A stretch of DNA of 20,129 bases from CAYXZR01 sp964470025 (GTDB lineage Bacteria > Patescibacteriota > Patescibacteriia > Buchananbacterales > UBA6539). Under the pieces are notes generated by a model that was not told where the DNA came from, did no database searches, and worked only from the letters and a program-made list of their open reading frames with translations. Below are positions 13,644 through 18,941 of this stretch, one piece after another. Made by a program: the position numbers and the translations under genes. The DNA is taken from assembly GCA_964470025.1 (NCBI GenBank), contig CAYXZR010000019.1:1-20129 (forward strand). The letters run 5' to 3'. How positions within the stretch are numbered: the stretch's first letter is position 1; the number at the start of each line of letters is the position of its first letter.

Positions 13644-13936
13644 CCTTTTTTTTGATCACTCGATATTAGCTTTGATTTATCTAAAAAGCTTATTAGATCA
13701 TTGAGTGTAAGATTACTTAGTTTATCTCTAACGGCACTAACTATGTCATTATTAGCCGCTATATCATCTGTATCAGTACTATTGCGGCTATCCTTATAGG
13801 TTGCCTTAAAAAAGTTATAGTCTACTGATATTTTTAGTAATCCTTCAATATATGCACTTTGTACTAAAAATGCTTCAAGATATTGTTTTTTTAAAATTGA
13901 CCCTTGTATATGGTCGATTAACTCTTTGTGTTGCAT
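13625..13936 (-). CDS. HEPN-like protein, N-terminal part (ends after A8 run)
   Basis: This is a 103-codon frame from ATG 13936, 39 nt after the tRNA-Leu 3' end. The product is helical: KQYLEAFLVQSAYIEGLLKISVDYNFF is the sort of first long helix seen in HEPN proteins. NLTLNDLISFLDKSKLI follows. In frame it stops six codons after the slippery run (GCMLIE then stop). In the shifted frame it continues into the catalytic RNDVLH motif. The frame is open upstream through the tRNA gene, but those residues only translate tRNA-Leu, so I start at 13936. HEPN domains are often RNases in toxin-antitoxin or defence systems; no partner gene is seen. It may share the tRNA-Leu transcript. Confidence 0.6.
   Translation of the reverse strand: MQHKELIDHIQGSILKKQYLEAFLVQSAYIEGLLKISVDYNFFKATYKDSRNSTDTDDIAANNDIVSAVRDKLSNLTLNDLISFLDKSKLISSDQKKGCMLIE
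13646..13653 (-). other. A8 homopolymer / possible slippery site
   Basis: The minus strand reads CAA AAA AAA GGT in the N-terminal frame, so A AAA AAA forms a classic -1 slippery heptamer. A one-base gain by polymerase slippage would also join the two HEPN frames. A pseudogene or a sequencing indel gives the same picture. Confidence 0.6.
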
Positions 13937-13974
13937 ACTGACAAGAGAGGAGTTTAGTTTATTGAGAGTGCTAA

Positions 13975-14059
13975 TGGTGCCCGGGGAGAGACTCGAACTC
14001 TCACGTCTTGCGACACGCGATTTTGAGTCGCGCGCGTCTACCAGTTCCGCCACCCGGGC
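13975..14059 (-). tRNA. tRNA-Leu (anticodon CAA)
   Basis: The 85-nt molecule is class II, with a long variable arm. The acceptor is GCCCGGG/CCCGGGC, the D-region TGGCGGAACTGGTAGACGC is typical of Leu, and the anticodon stem is CGCGA/TCGCG. The loop CTCAAAA gives anticodon CAA (UUG codons). A73 and CCA are encoded (13977-13975). A strong promoter lies 28 nt upstream. Confidence 0.95.
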
Positions 14060-14086
14060 AAATGCAAAATTGTAAGTACGAATTCT

Positions 14087-14115
14087 ACTATATTGCATTA
14101 AGGATAGTTTGTCAA
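14087..14115 (-). promoter_or_regulatory. Promoter of tRNA-Leu
   Basis: On the minus strand TTGACA (14115-14110) and TATAGT (14092-14087) are exactly 17 nt apart. The start point near 14080 gives a leader of about 21 nt. The -35 lies on top of the parA -35 on the other strand. Confidence 0.85.
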
Positions 14116-14137
14116 TGTAGCGATTTTTAAGTATAAT
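14109..14137 (+). promoter_or_regulatory. Promoter of parA (leaderless)
   Basis: TTGTCA (14109-14114) and TATAAT (14132-14137) are exactly 17 nt apart. A start point 7 nt downstream of the -10 falls on the A of ATG 14144, so the parA mRNA is predicted to be leaderless. Five of six -35 bases are shared with the divergent tRNA-Leu -35. Confidence 0.82.
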
Positions 14138-14143
14138 ATGGTC

Positions 14144-14914
14144 ATGTCACGAATAATCTCAATAGTAAACCAAAAAGGCGGAGTCGGTAAGACCACTACC
14201 TCAGTAAACCTGGCAGCATATCTCGCATATCTAGGAAAATTTGTATTACTTGTTGATCTCGACCCTCAGGGAAACGCTACCTCTGGCCTAGGAATTGACA
14301 GTTCAGAGCTTGATGGGGTCTATCAGGCAATTGGTGGAGAAAAGAAGTTTAAAGACATTGCAATTCAGACCTCGCATCAGGGCTTGAAGGTGGCACCTGC
14401 AACGCCAGAGTTAGCCGCTGCTCGAGTTGAGCTCGTAGACGCAGAAAACAGAGAGTTTCTTCTACATCAGGCGATCCTAGAAGTACGAAATGATTACGAT
14501 TTTATTATTATTGACTGTCCGCCATCCCTTGATCTGCTCACGCTTAATGGCCTAGTAGCAGCCGATGAGCTTTTGGTTCCTGTCCAAGCAGAATACCTCG
14601 CTCTTGAAGGATTGGGTCAGTTACTAAGTACTATTAATCTTGTAACGGAAAACTTAAAGCCTTCACTAAAAGTACTTGGTGCAGTGGTGACCATGTTTGA
14701 TAAGCGAAACAAGCTATCCCGACAAGTAGCTGAAGATATTCAGCAAAATTTTCCGCATCATGTATTTACTACTATCATCCCTCGTAATGTACGATTAACC
14801 GAAGCACCAAGCTATGGACAATCAATATTAGCTTACGATGCAGGCTCTAAAGGAGGTAAATCCTATCTCGCACTTGCACAAGAAATAATCCAGCGAGAAT
14901 TTTCTCAAGAATAA
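14144..14914 (+). CDS. parA: Chromosome-partitioning ATPase ParA (Soj)
   Basis: The product has 256 residues. The deviant Walker A box is KGGVGKTT near residues 11-18 (start MSRIISIVNQKGG). Switch I reads DLDPQGNATSGLG and switch II reads IIDCPPSLDLLTLN, followed by VQAEYLALEGLGQLL; TEAPSYGQS lies near the end. These are the chromosomal ParA/Soj marks. The ATP-bound dimer coats DNA and is released by ParB, moving the origin region. An in-frame ATG at 14138 exists, but the promoter -10 ends at 14137, and family proteins begin with M-S-R/K-I-I, so 14144 is preferred. parB follows 16 nt downstream. No consensus parS was seen in the window. Confidence 0.95.
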   Translation: MSRIISIVNQKGGVGKTTTSVNLAAYLAYLGKFVLLVDLDPQGNATSGLGIDSSELDGVYQAIGGEKKFKDIAIQTSHQGLKVAPATPELAAARVELVDAENREFLLHQAILEVRNDYDFIIIDCPPSLDLLTLNGLVAADELLVPVQAEYLALEGLGQLLSTINLVTENLKPSLKVLGAVVTMFDKRNKLSRQVAEDIQQNFPHHVFTTIIPRNVRLTEAPSYGQSILAYDAGSKGGKSYLALAQEIIQREFSQE

Positions 14915-14930
14915 AATATAAACAAAATAT

Positions 14931-15800
14931 ATGGCAAAACCATCAGGACTCGGCAAAGGATTGTCGTCACTAATTCCCAAAAAAAATATTTCAGAAGCAC
15001 TTCCACAGACTTCTGCTGTGTCAGTTGCTGGTCAGCAGATTGTGCAGGTTGCTGTCACAAGCATCAAGCCAAATCCACATCAGCCACGAAGTATTTTTAA
15101 CCCAGACGAGCTCGAAGACTTAGTAAGCTCTATTCGTGAACACGGAATAATCCAGCCATTAATTGTCGTCAAAGATGGTAGTGGATATCAACTTATCGCT
15201 GGAGAGCGACGATTAAGAGCTTCACAAGAAATCGGACTTGATACAGTGCCAGTTATTGTTCGAGAGTTTGCAGAGCAAGAAAAATTAGAGGTAGCATTAA
15301 TCGAAAATGTACAGCGATCTAATCTTAATCCAGTTGAAGAAGCAGTTGCCTACCAGCGACTGATTGATGAGTTTAATCTTACTCAAGAGCAGGTTGCTCA
15401 GAAGGTGGGTAAGTCAAGAGCGGCGGTGGCAAATACAATTAGAATACTTGCACTGCCCACTGAAATTCAGAAAGCGTTAATTAACAAGCAAATCACTTTT
15501 AGCACAGCTAGAGTAATTGCAGGATTACCACCTGAGGAGCGAATTGGATTTTTTAAAAAAGTACTTGAAGGAGATTTAACCGCACGAGCAGTGGAGGGTC
15601 AAGCAAAGAAAATCACCGTCAAAAAGCATGCTCGGACAAAAGTTAAAGATCCTCAGCTTGCAGCATATGAAGAAGAGTTGCAGGCCGCACTTGGTACGAA
15701 AGTAAACGTAAAGAAATCCGGCACTACCGGATCAATCAATATTGAATTTTACTCTGAAGAAGAACTAAAAACACTTACTGATCGTCTGATTAGTGCTTAA
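14931..15800 (+). CDS. parB: Chromosome-partitioning protein ParB (Spo0J)
   Basis: The product has 289 residues. The N-terminal KPSGLGKGLSSLIPKK is the usual ParA-contact segment. The CTP-binding domain (about residues 40-130) has IKPNPHQPR, IQPLIV, the GERRLRA motif and ALIENVQRSNLNPVEEA. A helix-turn-helix follows (LTQEQVAQKVGKSRAAVANTIRIL). The C-terminal dimer domain ends GSINIEFYSEEELKTLTDRLI. ParB is a CTP-dependent clamp that loads at parS and stimulates ParA. Its last 11 nt overlap the 3' end of the convergent rel gene. No Shine-Dalgarno is present. Confidence 0.95.
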   Translation: MAKPSGLGKGLSSLIPKKNISEALPQTSAVSVAGQQIVQVAVTSIKPNPHQPRSIFNPDELEDLVSSIREHGIIQPLIVVKDGSGYQLIAGERRLRASQEIGLDTVPVIVREFAEQEKLEVALIENVQRSNLNPVEEAVAYQRLIDEFNLTQEQVAQKVGKSRAAVANTIRILALPTEIQKALINKQITFSTARVIAGLPPEERIGFFKKVLEGDLTARAVEGQAKKITVKKHARTKVKDPQLAAYEEELQAALGTKVNVKKSGTTGSINIEFYSEEELKTLTDRLISA

Positions 15801-17304
15801 GTGCCTTAGCTTTTATCTTACTCTTAGTTGTCTGAGTCTTAACAAATGTTAGCCAGTCACGACTTGGACCCTTCCTGTTTTTGTCAGTAATAATCTCTAC
15901 TACGTCGCCATTTTGTAGCTCTTTATCTAGACTTACCATCATACCATTAACCTTAGCTGCAGTCGCATGATCGCCAATCCAGGTATGCACATGATAGGCA
16001 AAGTCAACTGGCGTTGCCTGGGCTGGTAGGTCAATCACATCTCCTTTTGGAGTTAAGACAAAAATTCTGCTATGGAAAAAATCTACCCGTAGAGAATCAA
16101 GATATTGCTCAGTGTCATTGATGTTCCTCTGCCAATCAACAAGTTCATTGATCCATTCGTATTTTTTTGGTAACACGTAGCCTTTTGGATGAGGGCTTTT
16201 TTGTTTTGAGTCCTTCTCTTTATACATCCAGTGCGCCGCCACACCGTACTCAGCTTCACTATGCATGTCTTGAGTACGAATTTGAAACTCTACTCTTTTT
16301 TTACCCCTAGTTTGTACAGTTGTGTGTAGCGATTGATAGCCATTTGGTTTGGGCTGAGCAATGTAGTCTTTGATACGTCCAACAATCGGAGTGTATTCTT
16401 TATGGACGATACCTAAAACATTATAGCAAGCGGCAATATCAGGAACAATAATTCTCAGCGCAACTAAATCATGAATTTTATCAAGCTGCTTATTGTATTC
16501 TGGGCGAAGGAGTTTAGTGTATAGGCTATAAATTCTTTTTTCTCGGCCATGAATAGAGAGTACTTTTATTTTTTCTTTTTTAAGTACTTTACTAATTTCA
16601 GTAATTACCGAATCAACATGATCTATTTCTTCTTGAATACGCGGTTCAATTTCTTTTACAAACCAAGCGTACTCTTCTGGATGTACGTATGGAAATGATA
16701 AATCTTCAATCATTCCTTTGAGTACAGAGATGCCAAGTCGATTTGCAATTGGTGCGTATATTTCAAGACTTTCTTGGGCAATACGTTTTTGTTTATCAGG
16801 ACGCAAAGCATCTAATGTCTGCAAATTATGAATTCTGTCTGCCATTTTAATAATCACAATACGCACATCTTTGGCCATAGAGACAAACATGCGTCGAAGA
16901 TTTTCGGCATATCTTTGGATACCTCTATATTTAATAACGCCAAGCTTAGTAATCCCTGCAACAAGAAGTGCTACTTCTTTACCAAAGTTTTTTTTAACGT
17001 CGACAAGGGAGTAGGTTGTATCTTCGGGTACATCGTGAAGCAGTCCAGCAACAATCGTGTCTTGATCCATGTTCATCTTGGCAAGGATAATTGCGGTCTC
17101 AAGACAGTGTGTTACATAGGGTTCGCCATTTGTTCTCACTTGCCCGGCATGAGCTTCCTTGGCAAATTCATAGGCTAGATGAACGATTTCAGGATCTACG
17201 GCATTCTTTTTTCTTCTGAAATAGCCAAAAGCCCCAAGGCGAGCTAAGGTTCTCTCTTTATCTGAGTTTTTGATGATTTCGAGTAAATCGTTGATTGTCG
17301 ACAT
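15790..17304 (-). CDS. rel: RelA/SpoT-type (p)ppGpp enzyme lacking the regulatory half
   Basis: The product has 504 residues from the MSTINDLLEI start; an upstream in-frame ATG at 17346 would add 14 residues. The HD hydrolase domain has HAGQVRTNGEPYVTH, LLHDVPEDT and IIKMADRIHNLQT. The synthetase domain has GREKRIYSLYTKLL, IHDLVALRIIV and GRIKDYIAQPKPNGYQSLHTTV, then VEFQIRT.DMHSEAEYGVAAHWMYKE. A TGS domain (about residues 385-445) has RIFVLTPKGDVIDLPAQATPVDFAYHVHTWIGDH. The usual helical and ACT domains are absent; full-length Rsh proteins have about 700-750 residues. Both active sites look intact, so it is likely bifunctional, with altered ribosome sensing. It converges on parB. Confidence 0.93.
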   Translation of the reverse strand: MSTINDLLEIIKNSDKERTLARLGAFGYFRRKKNAVDPEIVHLAYEFAKEAHAGQVRTNGEPYVTHCLETAIILAKMNMDQDTIVAGLLHDVPEDTTYSLVDVKKNFGKEVALLVAGITKLGVIKYRGIQRYAENLRRMFVSMAKDVRIVIIKMADRIHNLQTLDALRPDKQKRIAQESLEIYAPIANRLGISVLKGMIEDLSFPYVHPEEYAWFVKEIEPRIQEEIDHVDSVITEISKVLKKEKIKVLSIHGREKRIYSLYTKLLRPEYNKQLDKIHDLVALRIIVPDIAACYNVLGIVHKEYTPIVGRIKDYIAQPKPNGYQSLHTTVQTRGKKRVEFQIRTQDMHSEAEYGVAAHWMYKEKDSKQKSPHPKGYVLPKKYEWINELVDWQRNINDTEQYLDSLRVDFFHSRIFVLTPKGDVIDLPAQATPVDFAYHVHTWIGDHATAAKVNGMMVSLDKELQNGDVVEIITDKNRKGPSRDWLTFVKTQTTKSKIKAKALKH

Positions 17305-17374
17305 AGAAAAAATATCTAAACTATGGCATAATTCAAGCATAACCAATCAGCATCTAAAAAGCAAATAAACTAAA

Positions 17375-18145
17375 ATGGGCATTTTTAGTAAAAAGGACAA
17401 AGTAAAGGCTCAGTATAATGCATGGAGTCTGCCTTCTCTTTCGCCGTATGTAAAGAATTTGAGTCATAGTAACTCTGGCGAGCACGTTGAGCAGACCACA
17501 AAAAAGCTGATAAATACGCTAACCGGTACCTATAGGTCACATAGCGCACTTTTATATCAAGCAGATCGGAATTTCGACGCAATCATCAGTAAGCTTATGG
17601 ATGAGATTAGTATCAATACAGTGCCTCAGCCATTACAGCATAAGCAGACACTGGTGATTGATGGGGGGCGTCTGGCATACATTAGCCCTGCGACATATAA
17701 TCAGGTTCTAGAAAACACCGTCAAAGAGATAAAGCAGCGACACACTAGCTATTTAGTCTGTATTGGTGATTTTGATCAGTTGATGGAGTCAGAGAGTGGC
17801 CGTAGGGTACTCTACTTGGAAAATATTCTCTTACCTTTATTAAGTAGTGGAATTATTCAACTACTTTGTGAAATTCCAGTAGATATATATAATCAGCAGA
17901 AAAATTACAGCCCTTCATTACGACAGCGACTTTACCCGGTCGTAATCGATGCACTTGAGCGACAAAAAGCGTATGAGCTCTTACAGACTCTAAAGAATAA
18001 TTTTGAATCATACTACCATCATAAAGTAGAAAATCCTTACGATAATCTCGCCCGTGGCGAATATAGCATACTAAACCCAGAGCACTGTAATGAAATTATT
18101 AATTTAGCCAGAAAAACCTGGAAATCACAGCAAGTGGCTTATTGA
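17375..18145 (+). CDS. Clp D1-like pseudo-AAA+ protein without Walker motifs
   Basis: The product has 256 residues and can be aligned by eye to the first AAA+ domain of ClpB/ClpC. VEQTTKKLINTLTGTYRSHSALLYQADRNFDAIISKLMDEI fits the region that in Clp reads '[35 protein letters not shown]', but the GEPGVGKT box is gone. LVCIGDFDQL sits where the Walker B ILFIDE would be, without Asp-Glu. LENILLPLLSSGIIQLL fits LKPALARGEL. RLYPVVIDALERQKAYELLQTLKNNFESYYHHKV fits RFQPV...LRGLKERYEAHH. It is therefore predicted not to bind ATP. It may be an adaptor or a scaffold for a true Clp unfoldase; that is inference. It diverges from rel. No Shine-Dalgarno is seen. Confidence 0.7.
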   Translation: MGIFSKKDKVKAQYNAWSLPSLSPYVKNLSHSNSGEHVEQTTKKLINTLTGTYRSHSALLYQADRNFDAIISKLMDEISINTVPQPLQHKQTLVIDGGRLAYISPATYNQVLENTVKEIKQRHTSYLVCIGDFDQLMESESGRRVLYLENILLPLLSSGIIQLLCEIPVDIYNQQKNYSPSLRQRLYPVVIDALERQKAYELLQTLKNNFESYYHHKVENPYDNLARGEYSILNPEHCNEIINLARKTWKSQQVAY

Positions 18146-18170
18146 CAACCAAAATACGGGTTGTTATTAT
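18142..18170 (+). promoter_or_regulatory. Promoter of a short downstream transcript, overlapping the previous stop codon
   Basis: TTGACA (18142-18147) and TATTAT (18165-18170) are 17 nt apart. The -35 includes the TGA stop of the pseudo-AAA gene. The inverted repeat ACAACC and GGTTGT (18145-18164) fills the spacer. The start point near 18177 is about 4 nt before an ATG. Confidence 0.7.
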
Positions 18171-18180
18171 TGAGTTGTTA

Positions 18181-18231
18181 ATGTTAGGAGTACCCAAAAA
18201 GAACAAGAATAAACCTCACGGCAAACACTGA
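18181..18231 (+). CDS. Candidate leaderless micro-ORF of 16 codons
   Basis: ATG 18181 opens MLGVPKKNKNKPHGKH and stops at TGA 18229-18231. Five Lys and two His make it strongly basic. It sits about 4 nt after the predicted start point of a good promoter. It ends just before the 3' arm of the following terminator, so promoter, ORF and terminator fit each other. Other genes here also start almost at the transcript end. I know no family with this sequence; the first residues resemble the start of bL32 (MGVPKKK), probably by chance. It may equally be a non-coding RNA. Confidence 0.4.
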   Translation: MLGVPKKNKNKPHGKH

Positions 18232-18246
18232 TGAGGTTTTTTCTTT
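18211..18246 (+). terminator. Intrinsic terminator of the micro-ORF unit
   Basis: AAACCTCA (18211-18218) pairs perfectly with TGAGGTTT (18232-18239), followed by a T-rich tail. The 13-nt loop contains the end of the micro-ORF. It also ends any transcript running through from the pseudo-AAA gene. Confidence 0.85.
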
Positions 18247-18262
18247 TACTAAAGTCTGACGG

Positions 18263-18291
18263 TTGTTTTTAAAATTCATTTTTGTTATCAT
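18263..18291 (+). promoter_or_regulatory. Promoter of the structured small RNA
   Basis: TTGTTT (18263-18268) and TATCAT (18286-18291) are 17 nt apart. The start point near 18297-18298 falls at the first base pairs of the RNA stem. Confidence 0.65.
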
Positions 18292-18296
18292 ACTCT

Positions 18297-18389
18297 CGGC
18301 TGGAGGAAGCAACCCTAACATTAACACCTGTTTTGAGGGTCAAACTTTACTCCAGCCGAACCCAATTGCTAAAATAAGCAGTTTTTTTT
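18297..18389 (+). ncRNA. Candidate small structured RNA (about 93 nt)
   Basis: TCGGCTGGAG (18296-18305) pairs perfectly with CTCCAGCCGA (18350-18359). Inside are an asymmetric loop (GAAGCA opposite CAAACTTTA), a second stem ACCCT/AGGGT (18312-18316 with 18336-18340), and a third, AACA/TGTT, under the loop TTAACACC. A terminator ends it. There is no ATG inside. It is not SRP RNA (no GGAA-tipped hairpin with the conserved internal loop) and is too short for 6S RNA. I recognise no known family. Confidence 0.6.
18364..18389 (+). terminator. Terminator of the small RNA
   Basis: AATTGCT and AGCAGTT form seven pairs (one wobble) around AAAATA, followed by a run of eight T (18382-18389). Confidence 0.8.
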
Positions 18390-18390
18390 A

Positions 18391-18419
18391 TTGACAAAAT
18401 CGTTAAGATGTGCTAACAT
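18391..18419 (+). promoter_or_regulatory. Strong promoter of the leader upstream of the small membrane protein
   Basis: TTGACA (18391-18396) and TAACAT (18414-18419) are 17 nt apart. The start point is near 18426. It begins two bases after the U-tract of the previous unit. Confidence 0.85.
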
Positions 18420-18496
18420 GTATATAGACGTTGAAAAACACAACGCATTTGCCCCAAGAAAATACGCGGGCACAAAAATAAAAACAAAAAAGAAAA

Positions 18497-18529
18497 ATGA
18501 AATACGTTAATACCCCAACAACTGCATAA
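18497..18529 (+). CDS. Possible leader peptide (10 codons)
   Basis: ATG AAA TAC ... GCA TAA encodes MKYVNTPTTA. An A-rich stretch precedes it, and that same 17-base stretch recurs before the downstream gene. There is no run of one amino acid that would name a regulating amino acid; three Thr are the only bias. Too short to judge coding by composition. Confidence 0.3.
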   Translation: MKYVNTPTTA

Positions 18530-18540
18530 ACTATTTAGAG

Positions 18541-18566
18541 TAACCCGGTTATTACCGTGTTTTTTT
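18541..18566 (+). terminator. Weak terminator or attenuator before the small membrane protein
   Basis: CGGT/ACCG with loop TATT is extended by outer pairs across one mismatch and followed by T7 (18560-18566). It is weaker than the other terminators here, as an attenuator might be. Confidence 0.5.
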
Positions 18567-18593
18567 GTTCTTAGCTCCTTCAAAATTTAATTC

Positions 18594-18625
18594 CACATGC
18601 TCCGAAATAGGAGGCGGAGTATGTG
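18594..18625 (+). promoter_or_regulatory. Start-codon hairpin with Shine-Dalgarno in the loop
   Basis: CACATGCTCCG (18594-18604) pairs with CGGAGTATGTG (18615-18625): eleven pairs, one of them G-U. The ten-base loop AAATAGGAGG shows AGGAGG (18609-18614). The 3' arm holds ATG 18621 and GTG 18623. The hairpin would expose the ribosome binding site but lock the start codon. An alternative reading is a DNA operator palindrome. Confidence 0.6.
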
Positions 18626-18832
18626 TCTAAAAATAAAAACAAAAATATGTCAGATGTAACCTCACATTTACAAACACATGTTGTTGATAGCCAATCTGGG
18701 CAATCGCCAGGAATGCCCTCAGAAGCTGAATTTAATATCAATCGTGCCTTTACTCTTCTCACAGCAATGCTTATTTTGCCAATGTTCCTCGCATTGTCTG
18801 TAGTCCAATATTCTCTTGGTGCACTTCTATAA
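18623..18832 (+). CDS. Small single-helix membrane protein
   Basis: From GTG 18623 the product has 69 residues: a basic start (SKNKNKN), a polar stretch of about 35 residues, and one C-terminal helix (AFTLLTAMLILPMFLALSVV). I know no family. GTG is chosen because AGGAGG lies 8 nt upstream, the only strong Shine-Dalgarno in the window. ATG 18647 (61 residues) is the alternative; it follows an A-rich stretch also found before the 18497 mini-ORF. ATG 18621 is out of frame and gives only 12 codons. A 32-nt hairpin covers the start, so translation is probably controlled. It stands alone, followed by a terminator. Confidence 0.65.
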   Translation: MSKNKNKNMSDVTSHLQTHVVDSQSGQSPGMPSEAEFNINRAFTLLTAMLILPMFLALSVVQYSLGALL

Positions 18833-18889
18833 GTCATCAAACCAAATCCATTAGTGAACCTACTCCAATGTTTTAAGCCCTAGGAAGCC

Positions 18890-18923
18890 AAAAAAGTCCC
18901 CGTAGTACGCGGAGGACTTTTTT
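18890..18923. terminator. Bidirectional terminator between the small membrane protein and topA
   Basis: AAAAAAGTCC pairs perfectly with GGACTTTTTT, and an inner CCG/CGG stem continues it past a bulged A. T-runs occur on both strands, so it can serve the plus-strand gene and the minus-strand topA. Confidence 0.92.
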
Positions 18924-18941
18924 GTATATTGATCTTGAGGC

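Larger units (their letters stand above)
18426..18566 (+). ncRNA. Short transcript or attenuator leader with a 10-codon ORF
   Basis: From the start point the RNA can form CGTTG/CAACG (18429-18445 region) and TGCCC/GGGCA hairpins. An A-rich stretch leads to ATG 18497, which encodes MKYVNTPTTA and stops at TAA 18527-18529. A weak terminator stem (CGGT/ACCG with three outer pairs) and seven T follow (18541-18566). I see no promoter between this terminator and the membrane-protein gene at 18623, so read-through may be needed. That makes it a candidate attenuator. The alternative is an independent small RNA. Confidence 0.5.

Noticed and set aside
13937..14098. N-terminal extension of the HEPN-like frame (contains VAELVDARDSKS-type sequence)
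   Set aside because: It is a translation of tRNA-Leu and its flank, a well-known false protein; the gene most likely starts at ATG 13936.
14138..17304. parS sites near parA-parB
   Set aside because: No sequence close to TGTTTCACGTGAAACA was found by eye; the sites may lie outside the window or differ.
18143..18145. UGA recoding to Gly or Trp
   Set aside because: TGA ends the pseudo-AAA gene immediately before a promoter and no conserved protein here contains in-frame TGA.
18297..18389. SRP 4.5S RNA or 6S RNA
   Set aside because: No GGAA-tipped hairpin with the conserved symmetric loop, and far too short and wrongly shaped for 6S RNA.
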